DNA of 64,000 nucleotides from Paenibacillus hamazuiensis (GTDB taxonomy: Bacteria; Bacillota; Bacilli; Paenibacillales; NBRC-103111). Location of the stretch: the NCBI RefSeq assembly GCF_023276405.1, contig NZ_JALRMO010000001.1, forward strand, positions 5,084,001 through 5,148,000, in the 5' to 3' direction. Both the position numbers and the translations under genes were made by a program. Of the stretch, positions 9,076-17,345 are shown piece after piece. Below the pieces are notes generated by a model. It was not told where the DNA came from and ran no database searches. It was given only the letters and a program-made list of their open reading frames with translations. The stretch's first letter is position 1; each line of letters opens with the position of its first letter.

Positions 9076-9102
9076 AAAAAGGTCCGCTTCAAAGGCGGAT
9101 CC
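9076..9102 (-). terminator. Weak terminator-like hairpin before aspA
   Basis: On the minus strand GGATCCGC and GCGGACC form a short bulged stem followed by TTTTT, in the 121-bp gap between the MFS gene and aspA. It may lower read-through. Confidence 0.45.
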
Positions 9103-9165
9103 TGTCTTTGGTCCGGCGACGGCCGCTATATGGATGCGGCATCCCTTCGATAGCGACCCGGCTGC

Positions 9166-10383
9166 CTACACGGAGCGGGCATCGCGAGGGCGGGCGGACG
9201 CCGCTTCGCCGCTCTTCAGCCTGCTCAAAGCCGCAAAGCCGGCTGCCCCGAGCACGCTCATCACCGCCGCTCCCTGGAACAAAAGCGGATAGCCGCCCAG
9301 CTTTACGACCCAGCCGCCCACGTTGCTGGCCACAATTCCGGCAATGTTCGTGTACACGACGACAAACAGCGAATGCGCGGTCGTTTTGGTCGACTCCGGG
9401 CTCGAATCGTAGGCGTAGTTGATGCCGGCGGACAAAAACAAGGCGTACGTCAGCCCGGACAGCAACTGGTTCGCCACCAGCACCTCAAAAGGCGGCTCGA
9501 GCGACAGCACGAACCAGCGAAGCGCCCCGGCCAAGGAAACGGCGGTGAGCGTCGCGACGTAGCCGAGCTTGCGGATAATATAACCGGAAAACAGAAATAC
9601 CGGGATTTCCGTCACCGTCGCCACTGCGTAAAGAATGCCGATTTTGCCCGACGCCTCGCCGCCGAAATGGCTGACGTACACGGAATAAAACGCGTTGTTC
9701 ATCTGCGGGCCGATGGCTGCCAAAAAAACCGGGATCAAAAACATGAGAAATCTCCGCTCTTTCAGAAGCGGAAGCATCTCCTTGATCATCCCTCGACGGG
9801 CCGCAGAGCGGCTGCCGCCGTCGCGCTCCCGCCGATCGCCGGCCGGAACAAGCATCGTCAGCGCGACCATCAAGGTCATGCACACGGCATACACCGTGAA
9901 CATAGTAGAGATGCCGGCTCTGTTGTACAGCAGCCCGAACAGCGTCACGGCAAGGCCGAAGCTGACCGACCCGAGCACGCGGATCGCTCCGTAGCTGAGC
10001 GCGTTTTGCTTCGCGTGGCGGACGGTCATCGCGTCGATGATCGGCAGCGTCGCCGACGAGCACACGGCCAGCACGACCGAGATCGCGATATACAGCGGAA
10101 AATAATGATCGGCATACTGGTAGGAAATCGCGACCCACGGCGTTAGCGCCATGCTGATCGCCAAAATCCATTTGGTGATGCCGTAGTAATCGATCAGCAT
10201 TCCCCAAAGCGGCTGCACCAGAAAGCCGACCAGCGGGCCGATGGAAAAAATAAAGCCGATTTGCTGGGTAGTCAGGCCGTCCTCGGCAAACCAATACCCG
10301 ACAAACGGCAAAAATGCGGCGTATGCGATATAGAAAAAATAATTGTACACATGCAGCGAATATTTCCGGTACGTCTCCCTCAT
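9166..10383 (-). CDS. MFS transporter of the MFS_1-like / HcaT type
   Basis: Predicted 12-helix membrane carrier of 405 aa. The N-terminus runs straight into helix 1 (YFFYIAYAAFLPFVGYWFAEDG) and shows the loop signature PLWGMLIDYYG after helix 2; a charged central loop (DRRERDGGSRSAARRG) splits two six-helix halves. It resembles the nucleoside/phenylpropionate-like MFS group. It lies 38 bp after the ABC permease gene in the Amadori locus, so uptake or efflux of a pathway compound (sugar-amino acid, dicarboxylate) is plausible, but no substrate can be read from sequence. The ribosome site is weak. Confidence 0.8.
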   Translation of the reverse strand: MRETYRKYSLHVYNYFFYIAYAAFLPFVGYWFAEDGLTTQQIGFIFSIGPLVGFLVQPLWGMLIDYYGITKWILAISMALTPWVAISYQYADHYFPLYIAISVVLAVCSSATLPIIDAMTVRHAKQNALSYGAIRVLGSVSFGLAVTLFGLLYNRAGISTMFTVYAVCMTLMVALTMLVPAGDRRERDGGSRSAARRGMIKEMLPLLKERRFLMFLIPVFLAAIGPQMNNAFYSVYVSHFGGEASGKIGILYAVATVTEIPVFLFSGYIIRKLGYVATLTAVSLAGALRWFVLSLEPPFEVLVANQLLSGLTYALFLSAGINYAYDSSPESTKTTAHSLFVVVYTNIAGIVASNVGGWVVKLGGYPLLFQGAAVMSVLGAAGFAALSRLKSGEAASARPRDARSV

Positions 10384-10421
10384 ATGCGTTCAACCAGCTT
10401 TTCCAATAGGTTATTAGTCCT

Positions 10422-11066
10422 TTACCGGTAGCTTCGTTCCAGCCTCTTGGCAAGCATCGACAGCGGGTAGCAGATCACAAAATATACCGCGAGCACAAGC
10501 GTGTATACCTGGAATGCGATCGCTCCGCCTTCCAAAATTTCCACGCGCTCGATGACGAGCTGCGCGCTTTTCAGAAAATCCATGTTGCCGATCAAAATCG
10601 ACAGAGAAGTCGACTGGATCAAGTTGGAAAGCAGTCCGATGACGGACGGCAGCATACGGCGAAACGCCTGCGGCAGCACGACGTACATCATCGTCTGCGC
10701 GTTGCTCAGCCCGAGCGCATGAGCCGCCTCCACCTGGGTCGGCGGAATCGATTGAATCGCTCCGCGCACCGCTACGGATATGTTCGCGCTGCTCCATAAG
10801 CTGAGCGCGATCATCGCGGAGATATAGCTGTTCACCTTGATGCCGAGCTCCGGCAGGATGAAAAAGACCATGAACAGCGTAATGACGATCGGCAGCCCGC
10901 GGAACAGCTCCGCGTATCCCCGGAAGACGGCGGAAACGGCTGCTTTTTTCACCGTTTGCAGCACTCCGGCGATGATGCCGAGAATCAAGGCGAGGACGAG
11001 ACAGCTAAGACTTAGAAGCAGAGTCTTCGTCAACCCTTGGAATAGAAATGGCGAATTTTTGATCAA
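10422..11066 (-). CDS. Polar amino-acid ABC transporter permease (second)
   Basis: Inner-membrane subunit of the His/Glu/Gln (PAAT) class, 214 aa. It has the N-terminal FQGLTKTLLLSLSCLVLALILG helix and the coupling motif EAAHALGLSNAQTMMYVVLP-QAFRRMLP. The only upstream start in frame is TTG at 11066, giving a 62-bp overlap with the preceding permease gene; the ribosome site is poor, so coupling is likely. It should pair with the neighbouring permease as a heterodimer served by the adjacent ATPase and lipoprotein. Substrate inferred: fructose-aspartate or an amino acid. Confidence 0.88.
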   Translation of the reverse strand: MIKNSPFLFQGLTKTLLLSLSCLVLALILGIIAGVLQTVKKAAVSAVFRGYAELFRGLPIVITLFMVFFILPELGIKVNSYISAMIALSLWSSANISVAVRGAIQSIPPTQVEAAHALGLSNAQTMMYVVLPQAFRRMLPSVIGLLSNLIQSTSLSILIGNMDFLKSAQLVIERVEILEGGAIAFQVYTLVLAVYFVICYPLSMLAKRLERSYR

Positions 11067-11754
11067 AACGTCCAGAGGTCTTCACCCTTTCCGCAGTCTG
11101 TTTGTAAAAGTCCAATTTGCGCTCGATGATGCTGAACAGAAAAGACGTTCCCCAAATCAGGATGAGATAAATGCAAGCGATGGATACGAGAATCTCGTAC
11201 GTTTTGAAATCGTAGGCCATGCGGTCGACCGCCATAAACGTCATCTCCGCCACGCCGATCCCCGTCAAATACGCCGAGTTTTTGATCACCGACACGGCCG
11301 TGTTGGAGAACGCCGGGAAGCTGATCCTAAAGCCCAAAGGAACGATAATGCTGCGCACGATCTGCCACGTCGAAAGTCCGAGCGACTGTCCGGATTCGAT
11401 CAGCGCCTTGGGCACGTTATCGGTGCCGCCCCGGAAGTTTTCGACCGCAAACGCCCCGCCCCACAGCGCGAGCGACAGGATGCCGCACGTCAGCGCATCC
11501 AGCTTGATGCCGAGGGATGGCAGCCCGAAATAAAGGAAAAATACGTGCACCAGCAGCGGCGTATTGCGGATGATTTCCACATAGGCGGTCACGATCTGCG
11601 ACAGCACCGGCACCTTGAGCGTGCGGATGACCGCCCCGGCCATGCCGATAAGAAGCGATAAAATGATGCCGATCACGCTGATGAATACGGTCATCTTCAG
11701 ACCGGTCAGCAAGAGAGGCAGCGTTTTCCATATATAACCGAAGTCAAAGCTCAA
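11005..11754 (-). CDS. Polar amino-acid ABC transporter permease (first)
   Basis: Second membrane subunit of the same importer, 249 aa, longer than usual because of a ~35-residue C-terminal tail (ERVKTSGRFDQKFAISIPRV...) that overlaps the next gene. Family motifs: LPLLLTGLKMTVFISVIGII at the start, ENFRGGTDNVPKALIESGQSLGL and the loop WQIVRSIIVPLGFRISFP. TTG start preceded by AAGGGGGG. It lies 28 bp after the ATPase gene. Confidence 0.88.
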   Translation of the reverse strand: MSFDFGYIWKTLPLLLTGLKMTVFISVIGIILSLLIGMAGAVIRTLKVPVLSQIVTAYVEIIRNTPLLVHVFFLYFGLPSLGIKLDALTCGILSLALWGGAFAVENFRGGTDNVPKALIESGQSLGLSTWQIVRSIIVPLGFRISFPAFSNTAVSVIKNSAYLTGIGVAEMTFMAVDRMAYDFKTYEILVSIACIYLILIWGTSFLFSIIERKLDFYKQTAERVKTSGRFDQKFAISIPRVDEDSASKS

Positions 11755-11782
11755 AATGGTTCCCCCCTTTCCTAGTCTCGCC

Positions 11783-12523
11783 TTACATCACGTTCCGGAG
11801 GAATTGTTTGGTACGCTCTTCGCGCGGATTCACAAAAATGTCTTCCGGTGCCCCCTGCTCCACGATAACGCCTTGATCCATAAAGATGATCCGGTCCCCG
11901 ACTTCCCGGCCGAAGCCCATCTCGTGGGTGACGATGATCATCGTCGTGCCTCTTTGGGCCAGGTCCTTCATGACGTCGAGCACGTCCCGGACCCTTTCCG
12001 GGTCGAGGGCGGAAGTGACCTCGTCGAAGAGGATCACCTCCGGATTCATCACAAGCGATCTGGCGATCGCCACGCGCTGCTGCTGCCCTCCGGACAATTG
12101 GGAAGGGTAGCTGTCCGCTTTGTCCAGCAGGCCGACCTGATCGAGAAGCGCCCGGGCTTGCGGGAGCACCTCGCTTTTCGACTTCTTCTGCACCTTCACC
12201 GGCGCGAGCAGCAAATTTTCCATCACGGTCAGATGAGGAAATAAATTGTAGCTTTGGAACACCATCCCGATGCGCTGTCTGACCTTTTGCAGAGCTGCCG
12301 GCGTGTACTGGATCTGCTGGTCGTCAATGAACACCTGTCCGTCATTAATTCCTTCGAGCCCGTTGATGCAGCGGAGCAGCGTGCTTTTGCCCGATCCGCT
12401 CGGCCCGATGATGACGATCACTTCGCGGGGAAACACTTCAAAGCTGACGCCCCGGAGGATCGAAAGATCCCCGAAGCGCTTGTGCAAATTGCGAATGGTC
12501 AGTTTCGGCTTGTTCGTTTCCAT
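11783..12523 (-). CDS. Polar amino-acid ABC transporter ATP-binding protein (GlnQ-like)
   Basis: Cytosolic ATPase of 246 aa, typical for GlnQ/HisP. Walker [10 protein letters not shown] near residue 40, Q-loop [13 protein letters not shown], signature LSGGQQQR, Walker [15 protein letters not shown] and switch VTHEMGF are all intact. It powers the two permeases downstream and works with the lipoprotein encoded 28 bp upstream. Confidence 0.93.
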   Translation of the reverse strand: METNKPKLTIRNLHKRFGDLSILRGVSFEVFPREVIVIIGPSGSGKSTLLRCINGLEGINDGQVFIDDQQIQYTPAALQKVRQRIGMVFQSYNLFPHLTVMENLLLAPVKVQKKSKSEVLPQARALLDQVGLLDKADSYPSQLSGGQQQRVAIARSLVMNPEVILFDEVTSALDPERVRDVLDVMKDLAQRGTTMIIVTHEMGFGREVGDRIIFMDQGVIVEQGAPEDIFVNPREERTKQFLRNVM

Positions 12524-12551
12524 GCGGTTACCCCCTGTTGTAAAATGGCGA

Positions 12552-13460
12552 CTAAGGTCTTGGAATCATTTGCATCGGGTCCAAATCCCCGGCTCTCGGC
12601 ATATACTTTTCGATCAAAGTTTTGAAGTAGTCGGCTTTTTTCATTTTGTCCAGCGAGGCGTTGACGAAATTCAGCATTTCCGGCTCGTTTTTGCGCACGC
12701 CGATGGCCATCGGGGCGAAAGCGACCTGCTCGCCGACAATGACGTAATCCGGCGACGTCTTCACGAACTCACTCATCAGCACGGCGTCGTGCAGCATCGC
12801 GTCGGCTCGCTTATCCTTCAAGGCGCGGAAGGCGTCGGCGTTGCTTTCGATTTTCAGCTGCTCGGCGGTCGGCACTTCTTTTTCCAGATAAGTCGACGCG
12901 GTGGAGCCTTTGATGACGATGACCTTCTTGCCGGCGAGGTCCTTGATTTGCTTGATCGGGCTGCCCTTCGGAACGACTGTGATCGCGCCGCCGTCAAAGA
13001 AGTTCGTCGAGAAGTCGATTTCCTTTTTGCGCTCTTCCGTTACGCCGAGCGTGGCGGAAATAAAGTCGATCTTCTTCGAGGTCAAATATGGGATGCGGTT
13101 CGTTGCGTTAACCGGAACGAACTCGACGGCGTCGGGATTGCCGAACGCGTACTCGGCCATTTTGCGGACGACGTCCGGCTCGTAGCCGGTGTTTTTGCCG
13201 GCCTGATCAAGGTAGCCGAGCGGCGGATAGTCGACTTTGACGCCGACGACGAGCTTGCCGCGTTTTTTCACCTCATCGGGAACCGGAATCGTGTCGGCCG
13301 ATGCCGTTGCCGCCGGCTTGGAGCCTCCTGACGCCGGCGCAGCGCCGCTTGCGTCGTCCGTCTTCTGGGCTGCGGTGCCGCAGCCGGCCAGCAGCGCCAA
13401 AGTGAACGACATAACAACCGCGAGTGTGACCGAAGCTTTCTTGGATACGATATTTTTCAT
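12552..13460 (-). CDS. Amino-acid ABC transporter substrate-binding lipoprotein (family 3)
   Basis: Extracellular receptor of 302 aa. Signal peptide with lipobox LAGC (Cys27), then an Ala/Ser/Gly-rich tether of ~30 residues. The SBP_bac_3 fold is visible from [20 protein letters not shown] through [30 protein letters not shown]. It binds the ligand for the importer encoded downstream. The natural substrate could be aspartate, asparagine or their fructosyl derivatives; the neighbouring exported asparaginase favours a ligand of that set. Confidence 0.9.
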   Translation of the reverse strand: MKNIVSKKASVTLAVVMSFTLALLAGCGTAAQKTDDASGAAPASGGSKPAATASADTIPVPDEVKKRGKLVVGVKVDYPPLGYLDQAGKNTGYEPDVVRKMAEYAFGNPDAVEFVPVNATNRIPYLTSKKIDFISATLGVTEERKKEIDFSTNFFDGGAITVVPKGSPIKQIKDLAGKKVIVIKGSTASTYLEKEVPTAEQLKIESNADAFRALKDKRADAMLHDAVLMSEFVKTSPDYVIVGEQVAFAPMAIGVRKNEPEMLNFVNASLDKMKKADYFKTLIEKYMPRAGDLDPMQMIPRP

Positions 13461-13494
13461 TTGAATCCCCCAATTTCATTTAAATTTTTATTTG

Positions 13495-13574
13495 CTTCAC
13501 TTTGTGGGGTCTTGCTCGGGGTCCCCGCAAAGTACCAGGAATAAGCTGCGAAGGTTCACTTCACTTTGTGGGGT
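13495..13574 (-). repeat. Direct repeat and hairpin between asparaginase and transporter genes
   Basis: The 16-base sequence CTTCACTTTGTGGGGT occurs at 13495-13510 and 13559-13574. Within it ACTTTGTGGGG (13499-13509) pairs with CCCCGCAAAGT (13523-13533) as a stem-loop lacking a T tract. It may set the transcript ratio of asparaginase to transporter. Confidence 0.6.
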
Positions 13575-13579
13575 ACTTT

Positions 13580-14686
13580 TTAGTATTGGTCGTAGTACAT
13601 CTGGATGACGGCCGGGTCGTTTGTTTTCGTGAGCGCCAGCATGAGCAGGATGCGCGCCTTTTGCGGATTCAGCGAATCCGAGGTGACGAATCCTTTCTCG
13701 TCGTCGTCTTTCGAGTGCGTGACCGGACCGCTGCCGGTGCGGGACGACCTGACGATCAGCGCACCTTTTTCCCGTGCCTCCTTGGCGCCCTCTTCATCTT
13801 TCTTCGAGAGCGAGCCGTCCCCGGAGCCGGCGATGACGATGCCTTTCGCTCCCGCTTCGACAGCCGCCTTGTAGAAGTACGTTCCGTCATTTTGATACCC
13901 GTAGATGATGTCGACCTGAGGCAGTTCGTCTACCGCGCTGATGTCAAAAACAGTGTCGGTCGTATGCTTGCGCGCCGGTTCGCTGTAGAACGAGATTTTG
14001 CTGCCGGAGATCATGCCGAGATATCCGTCTTCCACCGATTTGAACGTATCCAGCGAAGTCGTGTGCGTTTTGGTAATAAAACGCGCCGCACCGATCCGGT
14101 CGTTCAGCATGACGAGCGCGCCTTTGCCTTTCGCTTCTTCGCTGCCGGCCAGCTTCACGGCGTTGTACAAATTGAACGGTCCGTCCGCACTGATCGCGGT
14201 GGAAGGCCTCATCGCGCCGACAATGACGACCGGCTTGCTGCTTTTCACGACAAGGTTGAGGAAATAAGCCGTCTCTTCGAGCGTATCCGTGCCGTGCGTA
14301 ACGACAACCCCATCCACCTCGTCGCTCACCAGCAGCTCGTTGATCCGTTTGCCGAGCTTCAGCAGCGTTTCGTTCGTAATGTCGGGGCTGCCTACGTTGG
14401 CGATTTGTTCGCCGCTGACGTTCGCAATGCTTTTGATCTCAGGCACGGCATTGATCAGCGTATCGATCGTCGTCGAGCCGATCGAATATCCGGTCGTCGC
14501 CGTATTCGAGGCCGCCACTCCGGCGATCGTTCCTCCGGTTGCCAAAATTTTAATGTTCGGCAGCTTTACTTCTTCTTCGGCGTGTGCGATTTTTGCCGTC
14601 ATGTTGTTTGCAGGTACGAACAGCTGCGCGCTGAATACGGAGCTTGCGAGCAGCGAGGCGACCATGAGCTTTTTTACCGTTTTCAT
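13580..14686 (-). CDS. ansZ: Exported type II L-asparaginase
   Basis: Hydrolyses asparagine to aspartate and ammonia outside the membrane. The 368-aa protein starts with a Sec signal (MKTVKKLMVASLLASSVF... cleavage near AHA-EEE at 36) and lacks a lipobox. The first catalytic loop ATGGTIAG is at residues 49-56; the second reads VVVTHGTDTLEETAYF; GAMRPSTAISADGP follows, all expected of active enzyme. It sits inside the fructosamine locus between YjbQ and the ABC importer. Salmonella FraE is an asparaginase acting on fructose-asparagine, so the same role is inferred here. The symbol is used by analogy with the secreted Bacillus enzyme. Confidence 0.92.
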   Translation of the reverse strand: MKTVKKLMVASLLASSVFSAQLFVPANNMTAKIAHAEEEVKLPNIKILATGGTIAGVAASNTATTGYSIGSTTIDTLINAVPEIKSIANVSGEQIANVGSPDITNETLLKLGKRINELLVSDEVDGVVVTHGTDTLEETAYFLNLVVKSSKPVVIVGAMRPSTAISADGPFNLYNAVKLAGSEEAKGKGALVMLNDRIGAARFITKTHTTSLDTFKSVEDGYLGMISGSKISFYSEPARKHTTDTVFDISAVDELPQVDIIYGYQNDGTYFYKAAVEAGAKGIVIAGSGDGSLSKKDEEGAKEAREKGALIVRSSRTGSGPVTHSKDDDEKGFVTSDSLNPQKARILLMLALTKTNDPAVIQMYYDQY

Positions 14687-14759
14687 AGAAATCCTCCCAT
14701 TTCATGAAAATAAATTCCTCTTTTTTATCGCATAAAGACGAGCCGGCCCCTTTTTCCGC

Positions 14760-15188
14760 TTACTCGCCGATAAGCTGAATGTATACTTTCCTGCTTTTCG
14801 GACCGTCGAATTCGGCCAAGTATACATCCTGCGCATCTCCCGTCACCATTTTGCCGTCCTTCACGACGAACATCGTGCTGTTGCCGGAAAGCATCGACTT
14901 CAGATGCGACGGGGAGTTGCTGCCGGTCGCGCCGTAGGACGGAAGGAAGTGGGCGTGGGCATAAGGCGCGTCCTTCGGAATGAGCCGATCGAGCGTCTCC
15001 TCGATGTCCGTCTCGACACACTCCAAACCTTCGTTGACCATGATGCCGGTCGTCGTATGCGCCGTGATGACGGCGGCCAAACCGTTTTGCACGCCCGATT
15101 CCTCGACGAACCTGCGCACATCCTCGGTAATTTTGATCATTTGGAATTCCGCTCTTGTGTTCAGTACGATCGTTTTCAGCTTGACCAT
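14760..15188 (-). CDS. YjbQ / UPF0047 family protein
   Basis: Compact 142-aa cytosolic protein. ITAHTTTGIMVNEG and the later PYAHAHFLPS-YGATGSNSPSHL carry the histidines that bind a metal or anion in this family, and GDAQDVYLAEFDGPKSRKV is the conserved end. Some members show weak thiamin-phosphate-synthase activity, but the physiological role is unsettled. It starts four bases after the amidohydrolase gene, with AAGGGAGAG as ribosome site, so the two are tightly coupled; their joint presence in an Amadori-type operon is unexplained. Confidence 0.9.
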   Translation of the reverse strand: MVKLKTIVLNTRAEFQMIKITEDVRRFVEESGVQNGLAAVITAHTTTGIMVNEGLECVETDIEETLDRLIPKDAPYAHAHFLPSYGATGSNSPSHLKSMLSGNSTMFVVKDGKMVTGDAQDVYLAEFDGPKSRKVYIQLIGE

Positions 15189-15192
15189 GTTT

Positions 15193-16047
15193 CTACTCTC
15201 CCTTCAGCCCCAAAAATCTCTCGGCATTGCCGCCCAAAATCTTCTGCAGCGTCTTCGGCCGGAAGTTCAAGCTTTCCAGGGCGGGCAAGAGCCGCTTCGC
15301 TCGGAAGCGCGGGCTGTTCGTGCCGAACATGACCTTGTCCTGCAGGTTTCTTTCGATCCAGAGCGGCCCCATATTGCGCGTAAACACCTGCTCGTAAAAA
15401 TCTTTGGCATTGTCCATATGCAAAAGCGAGGTGTCCGTGTACACGTTAGGGTATTTGAGCAGCAGCATCACCGTCTCGTGAATCCACGGCCAGCCGAAAT
15501 GGGCGAGGCACATGCGCAGCTCCGGATAAGCGATCGCCACCTCCTCAAAATGCAGCGGGTTCGAATATTTCGCCGGCGCATCCGGCTCCCAGCTCATCCC
15601 GGCGTGGAACATAATCGGCTTATCGTACTGCAGGCACTTCTCATAAATCGGCTTCAGCCTGTCGTCATACGGATAAAACTTTTGTTTGGACGGATGAAGC
15701 TTGAGCCCCGCGAGTCCAAGGTCCTTGAAGGCGTAGTCGAGTACCTCCGGCGCATCGCTGCGGTACGGGTCGACGCTGGCAAAGCCGATGAACCGGTCGG
15801 GCGCCAAGTCGACCAGCTTGCGGATTTCCTCATTAGATACGATCCAGCCGCCGCTTTGCGTCGTCAAGTCTTCGGGCAGCAGCACCAGCTTATCGACGTT
15901 CGTATAGTCCATTTCGATAAGCACCGACTCGATCGGGTAAGGGGACTGCTTGAAAACGCCGAACTGCTCCTTGCGGAAATTGAGCTGCTCTTTGTCCTCA
16001 CAGATGTCTTTGTAAAAAATAGGGTGTGTATGTACATCGATGATCAT
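15193..16047 (-). CDS. Metal-dependent amidohydrolase (amidohydrolase-2 family)
   Basis: Predicted TIM-barrel hydrolase or decarboxylase of 284 aa. The N-terminus IIDVHTHPIFYKD gives the metal-binding HxH; later GLKLHPSKQKFYPYD, MFHAGMSWEP, LAHFGWPWIHE and MFGTNSPRFRAKR supply the histidines and the terminal metal-site loop, where an aspartate more usual in the family is replaced by Asn-Ser. The reaction is not known. It lies between an FrlD-like kinase and YjbQ, so it may act on a modified sugar-amino acid or a side product. Confidence 0.82.
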   Translation of the reverse strand: MIIDVHTHPIFYKDICEDKEQLNFRKEQFGVFKQSPYPIESVLIEMDYTNVDKLVLLPEDLTTQSGGWIVSNEEIRKLVDLAPDRFIGFASVDPYRSDAPEVLDYAFKDLGLAGLKLHPSKQKFYPYDDRLKPIYEKCLQYDKPIMFHAGMSWEPDAPAKYSNPLHFEEVAIAYPELRMCLAHFGWPWIHETVMLLLKYPNVYTDTSLLHMDNAKDFYEQVFTRNMGPLWIERNLQDKVMFGTNSPRFRAKRLLPALESLNFRPKTLQKILGGNAERFLGLKGE

Positions 16048-16092
16048 GATGCTCCCGCCTTTCGTTATCGTCTGTTTGCTTTGCTGTGCGCT

Positions 16093-16872
16093 CTAGTAAG
16101 GTTCGAACCCGGTAATCACTTCGGAAGCGACTTTGGCGCCGTGGTGCAAGCATTCCTGGATGGTCCAGCCGCGGATCACGCCGTACATGAACCCGGCGCA
16201 AAAGGAATCGCCGGCCCCGACCGTATTCACCACCTCTACGGGAATAACGCCTTCCCTGTAAAAGGTTTGTCCGTCATAGGCGATGCTGCCCTTTTCCCCC
16301 AGCGTCGCGACCACGATGCCCGGCCCTGATTCATGTGCCCATTTCATATAATCGAGAATGAAGCTGTCGTCTTTGTCATAGCTGAAGAAAGCGTAATCAA
16401 CGTCGGGCAAAATCGGCCCCGGAATCTCATTCACCCGTGTGGAAAAGTCGTAGACGACGCGAACTCCGCTGCGGCGAAAATGCGGCAGCCATTCGTTGAC
16501 TTTGCCGGACAGGTTTGTATGGATCACATCATGCTTCAAAATGAAATCCACATCTCCTGCCGTGAGCGAAAAATCCGCCATCACGCCTTCGATTTTTTCC
16601 TTGTGCACCCGGTCGTTGCCGTTCAGGTCCATCTTGAAAACCGCTGTGCTCCCGGGTTTCGTATGAAGGTGCGAAATATCCACTCCCTCTTTCTTAAGCG
16701 CCTGGAGCATAAGCGCTCCGTATTCATCGTCGCCCACCACGCTGACCATGGACGTCTTCACGCCGAACCGGCTCATATGGATGGCGAAGTCGACGCTGTT
16801 ACCGGTCGGATAATGGCGGTTCAAATTTTCGTAAATATCGATGCAGTTAAAGCCGACACCGGCGATTCGCAT
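16093..16872 (-). CDS. Fructosamine kinase, FrlD-like (PfkB family)
   Basis: Phosphorylates the C6 hydroxyl of a fructosamine before deglycation. At 259 aa it has FrlD size, and segments such as VGDDEYGALML, GVDISHLHTKPG, EGVMADFSL and TLGEKGSIAYDGQTFYR resemble E. coli FrlD. The PfkB end motif NTVGAGDSFCAGF carries the catalytic aspartate. Start set by AAGGGGGG five bases upstream; longer frames lack a site. It heads the minus-strand operon leading into amidohydrolase, yjbQ, asparaginase and transporter. A second, differently built FrlD lies 470 bp upstream. Confidence 0.87.
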   Translation of the reverse strand: MRIAGVGFNCIDIYENLNRHYPTGNSVDFAIHMSRFGVKTSMVSVVGDDEYGALMLQALKKEGVDISHLHTKPGSTAVFKMDLNGNDRVHKEKIEGVMADFSLTAGDVDFILKHDVIHTNLSGKVNEWLPHFRRSGVRVVYDFSTRVNEIPGPILPDVDYAFFSYDKDDSFILDYMKWAHESGPGIVVATLGEKGSIAYDGQTFYREGVIPVEVVNTVGAGDSFCAGFMYGVIRGWTIQECLHHGAKVASEVITGFEPY

Positions 16873-16975
16873 GCGTACCCCCCTTGTCATTCGTTCAACG
16901 TTTCGAACAATCTGATCTGAAATCATCTTGTACTGAAAATACGTTTAGTCGACAATCGTTTAATTCGTTATATAA

Positions 16976-17018
16976 TGTTATATTATATTGTATATCATCA
17001 GTGACCACGGGAAGTCAA
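16976..17018 (-). promoter_or_regulatory. Promoter and operator of the kinase-led operon
   Basis: On the minus strand TTGACT (17013-17018), 18 bp, TATACA (16989-16994). The 24 bp at 16976-16999, covering the -10 box, match 22 of 24 bases at 18221-18244 in front of frlD; the core on the plus strand is TGTTATATTAT and the end TATATCATC. Confidence 0.75.
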
Positions 17019-17030
17019 CAATTATTTTTT

Positions 17031-17345
17031 TATGAAGCGTTTTCAAATGTCATATTTCATTACATGTATTATGAGTAACGAGAATAATGATAAAAAATCG
17101 AATTTTTGTGTTATAATACATAACATATAAACCGCAAAATAACCTCCCCCATCCATGTTCACGGAACGAAAGTTTCTTTATGCCCACGCGCCGCTCGGTT
17201 TGCCGCTCTTTTGACATGCGAACATCTGCAAAAGCCGTCGTGCCCGAAGCAGCAGCCCAACCCTAATCAGTCCGATGTGCAAACAAAAAGCCGCCCTGCC
17301 CCGTCGTTTTGCGGGAAGAGCGGCTTTCGCTGCCGATGCGTTATA
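17031..17345. other. Intergenic stretch upstream of the kinase operon
   Basis: No gene is supported. It holds a distal TGTTAT-AATAC-ATAACA inverted repeat at 17109-17125, which may be an auxiliary operator, and the frlD terminator near its right end. AT-rich to about 17130, then GC-rich. Confidence 0.5.
17285..17330 (-). terminator. Terminator of frlD
   Basis: On the minus strand GAAAGCCGCTC pairs with GGGCGGCTTT, followed by TTGTTT. It isolates frlD from the downstream kinase operon. Confidence 0.8.

Noticed and set aside
13502-14707. Plus-strand frame opposite the asparaginase gene
   Set aside because: Antisense of conserved catalytic motifs; no start signals.
15193-16047. FrlC-type fructoselysine 3-epimerase
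   Set aside because: The HxH start and later histidines place it in the amidohydrolase family, not the AP-endonuclease-type FrlC fold.
14980-16329. Long plus-strand frame opposite yjbQ and amidohydrolase
   Set aside because: Shadow of three minus-strand genes with clear motifs; spans their boundaries.
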